Positions 37,001 to 49,115 are shown, numbered from the stretch's first letter. The stretch: 64,000 nt of DNA from Chimonanthus salicifolius (GCA_013350335.1 CM023541.1:40478739-40542738), one strand, 5' to 3'. Notes: generated from the sequence alone by a model not told the origin. A program made the numbers and translations.

Positions 37001-40000
37001 TTTCATCACAGTAAACCATCAAATGATAATGTCTTTAGCATTGCATAGATACATACTTAATTTTTTGGCAACTGATACAGGTTTTGTTGTTGGTGAGAAA
37101 CCTCACTTTCAATTTGTCTAGCCCTGAATTTGAGCATTTTGTGAGTATCCTCTTCTTAATTTTGTTATTATTGTTGGTAGCACCTTCTTCTATTTTCCAT
37201 AGAAATGCATGAATTTTTTTAATGAGTTTCCTTGTTGAACTAAAGTGTTTCTATTTTGTGAAATGTGGAGAGGTTGCAAATCCATTTAAGTTATAAATGT
37301 TATTTGGAAGCAAACCGCAGGCCTGAGGATCCAAGTGTTTATGGGCTGCCAATTCCGTCTTCTGTTTTTCCTAAATCATGTATGTTTCTTTCCTTCTTTT
37401 TTTGAAATGTAATCATGCATGGTTCTCTTGTTGTTGAAGTTTATCTATAGTAGACAGCTAAAACCAGTGCAAACATGCGAAGTTACTAAATATCGTGACA
37501 CTTTATAAAAGGGTTGGGATTCTATATGTAAAATGAGTTGTGTAGAAATGGGCATGGATGTTTTAGGTTCATATGTTTTTCACTCATTTGAGTTTGAAGT
37601 TCTAACCAACGCGGTAGGCTTCAGGGGAACAGTTTTCCAAGTTCAAATGAAAAAGACAGGCTCAAGGAGTTTTGCTAAGTCTACACACCAACTACTAAAC
37701 ATGTATACTAATTTATGAAATACTTTGAAGTGGTAATAGACTTCACCTTTGGATTACATCAAGTAAACCAATGTCAAGTGAGATGCATCATCAATAAAGA
37801 AGACAAAATAATGATAACTAGTCCATGATGAGCGAAGTCCATGAATTAATGAAAATAAAAGTTGCAATGAGACCACTGATTTGCCTACTGACAAGTATCA
37901 GAGTGAAAGGACTAGAAGGAGAAAAAGACACAAAGACACTAGCATTTCATAGCAGATGACCATAGTAGCATTGGCACTCTCTAAAATCTTCTTTGAAAGA
38001 ACAGAGAGGAGCAGAAGACCATGTGCCAGTGTTGAACATAAAGGCCATTTTTCTCATGTCCAACAACCACCTTCATATCTAATTCCTGAAAGTAGGGATG
38101 CAGCTTGGGTCGGACTTGTATTTTTTAAATGTGAATCCGACCTGACCTGAGTTACTGCCCAAAATATTAGAACTGGTCCGACCCAAAAAATACCGAGAAC
38201 TGAAGGTTCAACCCAAAAACCAGATAGAGAGAGAGAGAGAGTAATGATGTTGCATTCAAGTTATAGTGTTTCAAATATGGTAATATGATTTAAAAAGTAT
38301 GATTACCAATGTGTGGATTTGCTGATTCATGAATAATAAATTCAAGAGAGAAGCCCACCTATAATTTACAAGTGCAATCAGATAGTATCACCGTATTGCA
38401 TGTCTATATCACAAGTCGAAGCACAACAATTAGCAATAAAATCTCAATATATTATTAAACAAAAAAAAAAAAATTGTTGTAAATCATGTGATGCTTAGAG
38501 GAAAGATGGGAGAACCTAAGAAGTTGGATATGGAAACAAACATCAGAAGAATCACATTATGGTACTGGACTGTATATTGTAGTGATTCTATAAGAAGCAT
38601 TGACTTCCAAATTTTCTAAAATAACATTGAGACTCAAGGTTATACTAAATCTTGGACCCGTCCTGGACCCCGACTACAGATTATATTTTAATTTTGGTCC
38701 AACTCCAGGCACATGTCTGAACTCAATCCAATTCTAGGATCCGTAAGTGGGTTAGATTAGTCAAGTCCACGTCTGTTTCATGATTATATCCTATATTTAA
38801 TTTCTTTTAATTAACAAGATTAATATCAATCATGACAATCAGGTCATAGTAAGAACCTCCAAACATGGTATATGGGATTTTGAGTAATGGACCTTGGACC
38901 CAGATCTGACCTGTTGGGACTAAACATGGTCCTAGATCCAGCATTTCTAAGATTGGGTCCAGTCTAGTCTACTGGTCCTGAAACCCAATTTCCAAGTACC
39001 AATTGTATATTGAATCGTGTCCAAGTTGGATCCAGTTCTAGGAATCAACCAGGAATAGGATTGGCTCCCATCGAGGTCAGTCATGAGCTAGAACTTACAA
39101 CCGATATAACATTAACATTATCATAAAGGGATACTCATTAAAGTAATAACATCTTATTATATTACTTGGGTTTAACCCAGATCTGCAAACATGGTATTTG
39201 ACATCTCAGATATTGAGGATTGCATGTGGACCTGACCTGTAAGGTCCTGTAAGTGGACCAAGATCCCTTTTTCTCAGTTAGCAGCAGATGAGTCTCATTG
39301 CCTACAAAACCTGTTTACAGTCCTAGGTAAACAAAGTTGTGAAACAAAACTATGCCAATTGCCTAGAAAACAGTTTAGAATAAGTATCTTGAATAGCTCG
39401 GTGTTTTCTTCTAAGTGAAGAACTATTACTTGAACTTTGACTGGAAACACACCAACACCTATTCTTTTGATAAATCTGCAAGAACCCCCCACATGCATAT
39501 AAAACAACACCACATTTTCTTAATTGTCAACTTAAGACTTTCCCATGTCATTTTCTGAGAGTTCCAACTGAAATCATCACCATTCCGTAGTAAATAATAA
39601 CATTTTCATTTTATTAGCTACATCTTCATCATAACCACTTTCGGGTCAACTTTTCTTCTTTTCTCCTGTACTCAATCAAAAAAACATACCCTCCATCACT
39701 CCATAATCTTTTTTTTTTTTGAAGACCAAGGTATCTAGACGTCTCACCTGACTAATCTTTGGGGCATGTGGAAACCTCCCAATCCGCAAGAACCAAAAAT
39801 AGAAAAAAAGATGAAGAAATGAAGGAAATAAGAAAAGAAAATAAAAAATGAATGATAGAAAAGGGAAAAAGATAAAAGATTGTGATACCCTGTGTGTGAG
39901 GGGTGTGTATGAGAGATTTTCACTGGTGAGGGCGTTGGAAAGGTCGCATACTGCCTAGAGCTAGTTAAATGTTGCGGTATATAAGTTGGGGACTCCTCCC

Positions 40001-42132
40001 TTCTAACACAAGGCCTTTTGAAATTTGTTTGAACATAATTGAAGATTTAAAGCAGCAATTACAGCAGCTAAATGAGGTATTCACTCCTAATTCATCCAAT
40101 GATCTTTGAATTTGCAACTTATCTATTAAGGACAACCATCTCTTTTGGTTGGTGTCAATATTGATTGCACTTTTGCACCACATTGTCTAAATCAGTGTTA
40201 TCAAAACCGGACCGAACCGCGGTTGAACCGATGGGGTGGTCTGTGGTTCGGTCCTGGTAAAAAACCGGTTGGCGGTCAAAACCGCGGTTTTATGCGGTTT
40301 TGACACCAAAATCGTGAACCGTGAACCACGGTTCATATATTTGAAATTTTTTTTTTTTAAAAAAAATTTCCCCTTGAAAAATGTGTATATTTGAAATATA
40401 AAAGTTTGTTACTATTACTATCCCATATATTTCACCGTTTTGGTATATTACTCAGAGTTTGAATGTTATTTTTAATATTTATATTAATATTATTGGTAAG
40501 ATATATCTTATTTAATATTATATATAATATTTATATTATTTTAATACTTGACCGGCTTTGACTGTGGTCGAACCCGGTTGAACCCTGACATGCTCGAAGA
40601 CGGTTCATTACACGGTCCGGTTCTAATAACATTGGTCTAAATACCAATCTACGCTCACTTTTTCTCAGGTAATATGGTTTCTAACTTCCTCTTGTTTTAG
40701 TATTGTTGATGTCAGATTAACTAGAGTGATGAAGTATATTTGAAGACATATCTTTCAAAAAAATAATAATTGAAAACATGATGTAGAAAATAAGAAATGT
40801 CAAAAAGGATCTTAACAATTCGAATGAACCTAAAGGTTAGGGATCAAATACTTAGCTGTAACTTGAGAAACTAGAATGCCTTGCAGGCTTGAAGCTGCTC
40901 CACCATGAAAGAAAACAAGTAAATGAGACATAGTGGAGGCAGCCCCAAAGATACTCCACAATAAGGAACCTAAATCCAATACCATATACAATTGTCATCT
41001 CCCCTGTATATGTCCCAAAACCCATGAACCATTTATGTTGAGATTCATCAATGATTTGTCACATGCCTCGTGAGGTTTAGCTTGGGGTGTGGGCCAACGT
41101 AGCATGTGATAGGTTTAAAGGACTTAATTTCATTCGTTTCATCAGTTCTAGAGTTTTGGCATATTGATTAGGTTCCTAACAATTGATTAGGCTTATTGAG
41201 TAGGTACCATGTCCCATTTTCGAATTATGGTAAAGGCAACCTAGGGAAAGGGCTACTTGGTGCCAATGTGAAAGCTACCATAGAGGTGGAAAGGACTACT
41301 TGGTCCAAAGTGAGCTCAGAGGTCTCCAGGAAAGTATGGCAGTGGTCTGTTATGTAATGAGTCATTGCTAAGGGGAGTGTTGAGATTCATTCGTGATTTG
41401 TTCTGTGCTTGATGGGGAGAAGCCTAGGGTGTGGGCCAACCCAGCATAGGATAGGTTTAAAGTTCTTAATTTCACCTGTTCCATAAGCTCTGGAACTTTT
41501 GGTGTATTGATCAAGTCTCTTACAATTAGTCGTGGGTTACATGCGTCCATACATTACTTAATTTGATAAGAAGTTGTTACATGCTTAAATAAATGCATGT
41601 TACTTGGCTTAAATGAAAGTGCATGGAGAATATATGCACATGGATAAGGAGTTAGGGATTTTTATCTCGTAAATGTGAAATAAAGAAATTACACTCACAT
41701 GGGATGTCATTCAGGGAGTTCAAATATTAAAACATGAGAATTAACAGTAACTTAGTTTAAAAACACTTAAATTAATTAACTCTTTAAAAATGTAGTTTCT
41801 TGCTCCCACTTACCTTGTTTGATTGCAATCTACAAGCTAATCATTGCAATAATACAAATTTTGCTAAATTTTTAACTTTCAGCCCCAAATTATTAGTTTA
41901 ATAATTCACAACAAATCAGTTCACTTAGTCCATTTGCATTTGGTAGCTTTTCAACCAATTTTTTTTTTGTGTGTGTGAGAGAGAGAGAATCAACCTGATA
42001 GTTTTTTTGTTCTTTTTAAATTTTACGTATTTTATTAATTTTTCTATGCATTTACAGAGGAAATTTCTACCACCTTCTTCATATGATGTCAAAGATGTAC
42101 GAGATGCAGCAAGAGATGTTATTGCAAACTAG
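25028..42132 (+). CDS. RVE: REVEILLE (RVE6/RVE8-like) MYB clock factor with a premature stop
   Basis: REVEILLE proteins are nuclear single-repeat MYB (SHAQKYF) factors that bind evening elements in the circadian clock. Exons: 25028-25152, 30839-30896, 33766-33889, 33952-34116, about 34278-34370, 35659-35768, 37081-37140 and 42058-42132. All join in phase. Exon 1 has [20 protein letters not shown], exon 2 [19 protein letters not shown], exon 3 [20 protein letters not shown]. Exons 6-8 encode the C-terminal domain of the RVE4/6/8 (LCL) clade: [33 protein letters not shown] and a tail ending DAARDVIAN. The frame meets TGA at 33841-33843, right after LPPPR, where the clade has a conserved [10 protein letters not shown] stretch; that stretch is still encoded after the stop. 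Translation would end after 86 residues instead of about 269. The start of exon 5 is uncertain (34263 and 34206 also keep phase). Intron 1 holds a solo LTR, intron 2 a LINE, intron 5 a copia piece, intron 7 a hAT MITE and a TRIM. Confidence 0.92.
26592..30585 (-). mobile_element. 4 kb solo LTR (Ty3/gypsy, Del/Tekay-like) in RVE intron 1
   Basis: The unit runs from TGTAACGCCCCACCCC to GGTCAGGTCATCACA and is flanked by ataag at 26587-26591 and 30586-30590, a perfect 5-bp duplication. Read on the minus strand it starts TGTGATGACCTGACCCG and ends GGGGCGTTACA, a pattern common in long Del/Tekay-type LTRs. I see no internal copy of the ends, no primer-binding site and no pol motifs. It therefore looks like a single LTR left after LTR-LTR recombination rather than a whole element. 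Open frames inside (for example 29713-30255 minus) are low-complexity leader sequence. The family name is inference. Confidence 0.8.
31395..32640 (-). mobile_element. LINE 3' coding fragment (zf-RVT and RNase H) in RVE intron 2
   Basis: Read on the minus strand, a reverse-transcriptase zinc-binding region comes first: [18 protein letters not shown] at about 32180-32240. It is preceded by [20 protein letters not shown] near 32410-32480. The RNase H domain follows with [14 protein letters not shown] (near 31780) and [11 protein letters not shown] (near 31570). This order is that of plant L1-type LINE ORF2. Frames are broken between the parts, and the 5' RT and endonuclease are missing. The RNase H end is similar to the fragment at 10100-10345. 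Confidence 0.88.
32641..33765. other. RVE intron 2, no further element recognised
   Basis: AT-rich with a T-run near 32692-32705. It ends in a pyrimidine-rich acceptor ahead of exon 3. The 124-codon minus-strand frame at 33017-33391 resembles nothing I know. Confidence 0.4.
34800..35260 (-). pseudogene. Ty1/copia reverse transcriptase fragment in RVE intron 5
   Basis: On the minus strand it shows the conserved copia RT start [20 protein letters not shown], then [14 protein letters not shown] and [13 protein letters not shown]. After about 20 residues come [33 protein letters not shown] and, in another frame, [15 protein letters not shown]. The stretch between the early block and EEVYT is shorter than usual: the residues around the normal DVKNAFLHG motif are missing. 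There is also a frameshift after SPRAW. No LTR or integrase is nearby. Confidence 0.88.
37141..40184. other. RVE intron 7, 5' part, with degraded repeats
   Basis: It includes GGTCGGACTTG/GACCTGACCTGAG words at 38090-38240 and GACCCG/GGTCC-rich DNA at 38640-39260, which look like decayed hAT-type MITEs. There are (GA)n at 38227-38240, an A-run at 38460-38472 and a T-run at 39711. No coding sequence. Confidence 0.4.
40193..40634. mobile_element. hAT MITE with perfect 8-bp TSD in RVE intron 7
   Basis: The inverted ends are CAGTGTTATCAAAACCGGACC and CAATGTTATTAGAACCGGACC. The flanks gtctaaat (40185-40192) and gtctaaat (40635-40642) are identical. CA(G/A)TG termini with an 8-bp duplication are typical of hAT. 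Both ends carry GAACCGCGGTT/AACCGTGAACC words and the centre is an AT-rich spacer. No coding frame. Confidence 0.9.
41036..41524 (+). mobile_element. TRIM in RVE intron 7
   Basis: Two direct repeats, 41036-41181 (146 bp) and 41378-41524 (147 bp), both start TGTTGAGATTCAT and end CT(A/T)ACA. They share GGTGTGGGCCAAC and GATAGGTTTAAAG. A polypurine tract taaggggag (41369-41377) lies before the second repeat, so the element is on the + strand. Flanks attta and attag agree at 4 of 5 positions. The middle of about 196 bp has no coding capacity. Confidence 0.8.
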
Positions 42133-42221
42133 ATGATTGACCTTCTGTTACTCATTTATATGCTGCAAATTGTTTGTCTTCTTTCTCAGATTAAGCTGTC
42201 CAGCCCCATTAGTCTATTACT

Positions 42222-42430
42222 TTTTTTTTTTTTTTGAGCGGTAAAGAAGAAATTTCATTAAAAGAAGAAAAAGAACAAGGCAAAGATAAAAGGCACAAAA
42301 GGTCTACGAGGATTAGGCCCAAGAAAACTAAAATGCAAAGAAATCATAACCATACAGCAATAGAAACTTTGCTATTACTTGACATAGCTTCTTTCAAAGG
42401 CACTACTTTGGACACAATGTATTAAGGCCG
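42222..42430 (-). mobile_element. LINE 3' end, 90 bp after the RVE stop codon
   Basis: A T-run at 42222-42235 is followed by GAGCGGTAAAGAAG, A-rich sequence and GGTCTACGAGGATTAGGCCC, matching 8183-8400. Read on the minus strand it is a LINE 3' UTR with poly(A). It falls in the expected 3' UTR of the RVE-like gene. The open frame at 42234-42425 is a by-product. Confidence 0.5.
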
Positions 42431-42657
42431 TAAATGGACCTGGATCCAGCAATAGACTTACCGGACTGTCCACGGCCTGGCCCAGTAATACAAGATCCTT
42501 TAGGCATTGGAAAATGATAAAATGAATGTACATATTGAAGTATACACCTTGGTAAAAAAAATATACATATTGGGATGCACATTTTCTAGATGAATTGTAT
42601 GGCCATAAGAATTACAAGTTTCTTTAAAAAATAATGTTTCAAAAAAAAAAAAAATCT

Positions 42658-42780
42658 TTAAAGAACAATCTCAGTAGAAGGGTGTATCTTCTTAGCTTCT
42701 TCAATCTCTTCCTCAATATTGATAGATAGGTTGGGCACTGCTTTGCTAATGCAATAAAGTTTTCTCACTTGAACTTCAAC
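42658..42780 (-). pseudogene. Orphan exon resembling cytosolic aspartyl-tRNA synthetase
   Basis: On the minus strand a splice acceptor TTTCTACAG (42781-42789) precedes a frame reading VEVQVRKLYCISKAVPNLS and then INIEEEIEEAKKIHPSTEIV, ending at TAA (42658-42660). The first part resembles the segment of plant cytosolic AspRS that links the anticodon-binding region to the catalytic core (QVRKLYC...A.P.LPINIEDA). I see no other AspRS exon on either side, so this looks like a captured or left-behind gene piece. The match is from memory of the family, not from a search. The A-run directly after the stop on the minus strand may mark a retrotransposed end. Confidence 0.5.
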
Positions 42781-43526
42781 CTGTAGAAATAAAACATGAA
42801 TTACATATATTTTTTTAAATACAATGTTCATCACCCATTATTGAATTATAGCAGAAACAAATTAAGATAATGTCAAATACTCATAAAACACAGGACAATT
42901 CTACATTAGAGCCCTCTCTTAGATGGCAAGGCCCATCACAGCTAATAGACATAACAATAACGAATCCATGTCTTCACAATGCTATGTGATAACACTTCTT
43001 ATCATTTGAATTAAAACAATTTTTGCTTATGGAGAGAAATAATTAAATGTTCTTCACCAGTACTGCATTTTTTTCTAGTAGTTCTCACTGACAAAAACAA
43101 AATGATAAGGATCATAAATGGCACCATTATATAGCAATTTTTTCTAGCAGTTTTCACTGACAAAAACATAGTGACAATGATAAGGATGATTTATAATGGT
43201 GCCATTTATGATATGTGAGATCTACCTTTTAAAAATCTAAATCGTTCATTAGTTTTTAAGTGCGAGGATCCATACATATATGCTTTTAGATTTTCTGAAA
43301 CTGTTGGGCTCATCATTGGATGTATTAAATGAGAAGGGTTGATAAACTTTATTGATTTTTTAATCAAGTACTTGTCATTTGATCTATCCCGTGCGAGCTC
43401 AACTATTTTAGAAAATCTATAAAGATACATATATGTATTCTTGCATTTAAAAATTAATGAATGATTTTTAAAAGGTGGATTTAGCATGTTTCAAATGGCA
43501 CCATTTGAAGTCATTGTTATCATTTT
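42781..43526. other. Non-coding DNA beside the AspRS-like exon
   Basis: Two near copies of a short block, around 43069-43115 and 43138-43200, share TTTTCTAG(T/C)AGTT(C/T)TCACTGAC followed by AAAAACA. This is a local tandem duplication of about 70 bp. No coding exon is found. Confidence 0.45.
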
Positions 43527-43690
43527 TTTTATGACCTAAGGTGTTTGTATTAATCCTCGAGACATGTACAATCCCCTCTACCCATATACGTCTAGTAATT
43601 CTATGGAGAGTGGCCCTTTGGAGTAGAGTGAGAAATGAATTCAGATCTTTAATTTCTTGAGGCGGGTTCCTTACCGTCACTCCAACCCCT
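43527..43690 (-). mobile_element. tRNA-derived SINE (family 2), minus strand
   Basis: Read on the minus strand it starts AAAGGGGTTGGAGTGACGG, which resembles a pol III box A (TGGAGTGACGG). It continues with AAGAAATTAAAGATCTGAATTC (weak box B) and ends in an A-run (T-run at 43527-43534). Related copies lie at 54675-54800 and 60350-60510, sharing CTCCAACCC(T)TTT at the right end. Old and divergent. Confidence 0.5.
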
Positions 43691-44779
43691 TTGGATTACC
43701 CTTAACATGACATTGTAACATTTTAAGCCAAATAATAAACTTCACATTGTCAAAGTTCAGCCACTCCATATTGTTGTTTTCCATGTCTTAGCAATTTCGT
43801 TGATCTCAAATAGTTTCACCACTCCCAACCAAAACAAATGAAATATTTTTTAAATATTTTTAATAATTTGTGGTAAGAATTGTCGCTCGCACATTGGGTC
43901 ACATAATATTACTATGCACACCTAAGCGTGGACCCCCACCAAATAGTATGTGATGGCCCTCTTAGAGTGGTCTTTCCTTTCCGTATGTGACTTGTCAAAA
44001 ATCACCTTTGAACAGATTGATTAAGTCATATCTTTAAGGATCATCAAGTTTAGAGATTACAAATAATTTAAAAATGAAATTTTTAGAACTTAAAAAATAT
44101 AGCTTGATCAATTCAGTTACACACTTAAAAAAAAAAAAAGACCGTAGTCTAAATATGTACTGTTACATAATCTCTGCTGAACATTTTTTTTTTTTAAATT
44201 TGTGGTTTGGTTTCAATCAAATATATTAAATTTTACCTTTTGGGTGGACTTAAAATTGATTTTCAATGGACTTCATTTTTTATGAGTTTGGCTTTTAGAC
44301 TTGGTGGTCAAATAAGCCATTTTTAAGTTAGACACTTTTAATAATTATGCGACAAAGTGCCCATGGAAAGCAATGAAAAGGGCACTACTGGAGTTGTATG
44401 TTGTAACTTGAAATCAATGAATACAACTTTAGGTCTTTTTTTTTTTTTTTAATATGGATTAGAAAATGGTGGCCACTCTAATATCTTATTTGAAAAGAAA
44501 ATTAAAAATAAAAGATTCGATTGAAGAGCGAGTGTCATTGGACCAACGATCTTCAACTTTGTAAGATTTTTCACTAATCACTATTTAATTGTGAAATAAT
44601 TCTTCTCAACGTGTTTGATTTCTCGATTGATCTTTTTATAATAATTTAGATTTATTTATGAATATGATGAAACAACTCTCTAATAAACATTATAAATATT
44701 GAGATTTGTTAATAAACTTTTAGCCATTTCAAGTATAATAGACATTTAATATTAATTAATTAAAATTAATCTCCCAAAC

Positions 44780-45012
44780 ACTGATTGTGGACAATCCAAG
44801 AACATTGCTCAGCACTTGCGATCCACTTAGGTTTTAGGCTTTTGGGCACTGATTCCCGTTTCACTTTATGTGTGGAAAATCGTATGATACTGAGCGTAAA
44901 ACCTCCATAGGTGAGTCTACTACTTTTATGGCGCACTAAAGTTAAGCCATGGAGGTTCGAACCTATAACCTCTCGCTTCCTGAAATGAGAGACAACCAGT
45001 TGAACTACACAA
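44780..45012 (-). mobile_element. tRNA-derived SINE (family 1), minus strand
   Basis: On the minus strand it has box A TAGTTCAACTGG (44996-45007) and box B GGTTCGAACC (44954-44963), about 33 bp apart as in a tRNA. The tRNA-like head is followed by a tail with GGAGGTTTTACGCTCAGTA and GATTTTCCACAC. The tail matches the copies at 9842-9911 and 57855-57995. Target-site duplication not clear. Confidence 0.75.
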
Positions 45013-48000
45013 TTCAATTTTCATTCTATTTAATAAAAAATTATATATATTTTGAGAATTAATCTAAGGATTTTAAAGAATCTGAACACCTCATTTATGT
45101 CTAATATATATATATATTCTGATGAGTGTAGTGATTAAATAATATTTGTTTGACCAGGAAAAGACACATATAATGATAAACATGTCCCCTTTTATTTGTA
45201 TCTGGGACCAAAGTGACTGTTCCTCCCAATATTGATACTTCCAAGTTTGAGGTTTGGTTTGAGGTTTGGACTGAATTTTATGGCATGTGATTGGAAGTTA
45301 GACTTTGAGTGCAACTCAAAGCATCATAATATCCTTATTGAAGTTGTACAGTTGAATTCAAAGGATCAGACCATTAGAATTTTGAATGCAGAGACCATTC
45401 AAAATCTTATCTTACTTATTCTTACTATTCTACTACTGTTTTTTTTTTGTCTTCCTTCCAAACAAACATGAAAGGACCTGAGCTTTCCAGATTGAGATTG
45501 GAATGCAAAGTTGATTGATGAAACCGTTGAAATTGGGAAAAAAAGGTTGTTTTTTTTTTTTTTTTCCGACTAAGGTGTTATAGCATCAATTAATCTTCAG
45601 AGTAGGTGCAAACTTCTTTATTTGTTGAGAGGAAACACTTTTCTTTCACACAAACATCAATATAAGAAAAAACAAAAAGAAGAAAAATAATTACAAAGAA
45701 TCAAACTAAAATACAGAGATTTACGTCATTCCTTTTTGATATATCCACAGAAAATTTAAATCAGATCTACTATGCTCAAATGTAAGAAATCGAGACTGGT
45801 TGTGACCCTCGTTATTATTTTCGCTCATACTCTCTCTCACGAAAAAGAGAGATTATATGCTACTCTAATTAGGGTTCACAAAAGGTATAATGTGAAAATT
45901 ATAAAATTATCTTCAAATAAAATTTGGGCCGGAGGTGAAGCCCCCGAACCTCTAAACAGGGGGACGCTACCCACGTGACCCCCAACCAGGTCAGCGGAGA
46001 ATTCAAACTGCGGTGGTGCAGATTGGATTGACATTATATATCTAATAATCGGATCCTACAGAACCTAACACTATCTAAACATTGAGTAATTCTAGGAAAA
46101 AACACAACTCACCAGATTGTTCTAATGATAATAAATTCATTTTTTCTGTCCAAACAATTAAAGTTCATTCATATTAGAAACTAGAAGATCATACTTATCA
46201 GAGATTTTCAGATTGAGATTGGAATGCAATTATGCAAAGTTGACTGCTGAAACTGTCATGAGATTGTTCTAATGAAGTCAAAACATTTTTTCCTTGTGCC
46301 CAAACAGACATGAAAGGAGCTGTGATTACGGAATTTCCTGCTTATTACAAATTAGAAAATCATACCCATCAGTGCTTTCCAGTCTTCCAAAGATTTTCAA
46401 CAAAAATAAAGGGAAGAAAGATTGAGATTGGAATGTGAAATTGAATGCTGAAACTGTCCAAACACAAGTAATCAGATTGTTGAAATCAAAGTTTACTTGT
46501 TCATTCAATGCCTTGAAATGTCCCATCATCCATCAAAATTTGGCAATTAACATCTGAGTGCCAATTCACCAAACAAAAAACGTGTGAGTGGTAATTTACC
46601 AAAGACTAAGAGCTGGTTGGCTTTTAAGAAAATCCAACCCATCAATGCTTGAGTCTTCTCCAAGAAAGTCCAATCCAAGTGAAGGGAAAGGATAAGATTG
46701 CATTGGGTAGCTTTGACTGGTTACAAAATAGGAGACAGACTCTCTGCTATTTCTTTGATTTGTTTCCCTGCTCACATTGGTAGGACCCACTTGTGGGACC
46801 CATGTCAGTGGAAAGAGAGACATGTTTTTTTCTGAACCCTATTTCAGTATTTGACTGAGTCCTAATAAGAAAATGATAAGTTACCCTCTGGAAACTCTTT
46901 AGATGCCCACGTGCTCTTTCAAAACTTTCATTTTCAAGAAATATAATAGTTTTAGCCACCCTCTGTCAAGCATATGAACAATACCCTTGGACCCTAGTTG
47001 AATGAATCCAGACCATTCAACTTATCAGTGACCAGATTTTATAAACAGATTGGATGTTGGTTGAATTAGTGTTATATAATGGTTTGGATGTGTTATTAGA
47101 AGACAAGAGTCACTTCAATGTGTAGAGTCGAGAGTATACAAGTCGCAATTATGAAGAAGAAACACAATTGAAAATATAGATGAAAAAAATGCAAAAAAAA
47201 ATTGATAGATATTGAGGTGATTGAGTGTGCGATTATGACAGAGTCAAATATAGAAGTATAATCCGTAAAATTAAAATCTCAACTAGATAGAGTTTTAAGT
47301 TATAATGATGATAATGATGATGATGAATTAAAGTTACATTCACTCACTATATTGAATATAAAACTGAAATATACTATTAAAGCAAAATTGGAACTATCCA
47401 CTAACAAGGTAGGGCGGTTTATGAATTTCTCCTACCAAGGATGATGAAAATGTGAGCTCCCAATCATTTATGCATTGGAGAGACCATTTCTTATTTTGTA
47501 CCAAAGTAATTTATAAGCGTAAATCGAAACAAGTGAAATCAAAGTACATGTGATAAGGGCCGTATTTATTGGATAATTGGGAGTTAACTTTGAATAATAA
47601 AAAACTTAAGTATGTACAAAATTTGTATACGGATTCATTTATTTTATTTCATATCATATTGTCGAGTTTTAGTTTTCATCTAACTAGCCTTTCCAATTGA
47701 GCACATCCTTTTTTATCCTTACCATTTTTGTAGAGGCAGTATATCTATGTTTCCCCATTCAGGACTCAATTAAAAATTTTAATTGAGTTGACTCAATGAA
47801 TCAATCTAATTTTAAGAGTTGTTTGAATAAGAAATCAACATAAAATTTGGGAAAAAAGTCAGTCTTATCAAGCTTTTATTGAGTCTTTGTTTGTGAGTCT
47901 TGGACTAGTTGACATCGTTGATGATGAAATAAATATAAAGTTTACATTTTTATATTTTTTTTGTACTCCCATCACATGTTTCAAATGTGACCCAATAGTC

Positions 48001-48590
48001 CATTTGAATTGGACATAAAACTAAATTGTTTAGAGAAAATATGGACTTGTATTTGGTAATTGAATTGTCTAAAAATCCTCTCCATTTAATTATTAAATCA
48101 CCCCATAAAATATATTAATTTCATATTTCTAAATTCTAAACTGAGTTATTGGGTTTGTCTGAAAATTATTTTCCATCCAAATTCAGCCGCACATCATTGG
48201 GCCATTTCTTGATTTCAACCTCTCAAACTTGGAGAAAAGATAAAAAAATTAATTTTCACATTCCCCTTATGATTGCTTCGGTTAAAGGCCTTTATAAAAA
48301 AAAATAAGTGTCCCAATTATATCTTAGTAAAGTTTTAATGATTATATTTTATACTTAAAATTTTCATTTAATTTAGAAAAGAGACTAGTGACATCCTCAG
48401 TGGAAACTAGGTGTCTCGCTCAATTGCAATAATAAAAGTCATAAAATAAGAAAGAGAAATGGTTAGTTGACTCCAGTAAGATTTAAGTTTTGTATATCTA
48501 TCTTTATTGATAAATTTTAAAACGTCAAAATATAAAGTATTTGCTAATGAATTGATTGTGTCTCATTAAAAAAATTAAGAGAAAAAAAAA
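45013..48590. other. Gene-poor AT-rich DNA with a local repeat
   Basis: Between about 45475 and 46460 a word set (GACATGAAAGGA, then AGATTGAGATTGGAATG, then TTGA...GCTGAAACTGTC) recurs three times with spacing of a few hundred bases. TA- and T-runs occur at 45103-45116 and 45549-45565. I see no gene, exon or definable element ends. Confidence 0.45.
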
Positions 48591-48928
48591 ATTAACTTGA
48601 AAGGGTTTGTTTGACAGCCAAGAATCTACCTTAGGAAATGTGGGTCTTGTATTTGATTTACGTTTAATCTCAAAAGATCACTTTCCGTAGAACTTATCTA
48701 TTATATATATGCCTTAAAAATTAATCAAGACACTTAAATATTTAGATTAAAAAAAAATGGAGCAGTTGGAGTCTTGGACAGTATGCTAATTGGGAGCTAG
48801 CACTTCCCTCAACATTTTTTACTGTTAGCAGTTGAATTCTTCCATCACCATCACTCAATGTTGAGTGAAGAAGCTTTGTAAATTTGAAAACTTGAGAGAG
48901 AAGGAACTCCACTAACATTCCCCACTCA

Positions 48929-48940
48929 TTATTATATAAC
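48929..48940 (+). promoter_or_regulatory. Probable TATA box of the 74-residue protein gene
   Basis: TATTATATAACTC lies about 180 bp upstream of the ATG, followed by a pyrimidine-rich leader. The duplicate gene has TATATATTACAC in the same place relative to its start. Confidence 0.5.
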
Positions 48941-49115
48941 TCTCCCGTACCTATCTCTTTTCTTAACTCTCTTTCTCCTTCTGCTGAAGACCTTGAATTC
49001 CTTCCTCTCTTTCATTTGTTTCTCTTATTCTAAAGAGCTTCTGTTGCTTCTTTCTTCTCCTTCTTCCTCTCTGAAGAGCTTCTAGAGCTGCTTTCCTGAT
49101 TCAATACTTTCAGAA

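Noticed and set aside
44954..45007. tRNA gene on the minus strand
   Set aside because: Good A and B boxes, but no paired acceptor stem and a SINE tail that recurs elsewhere.
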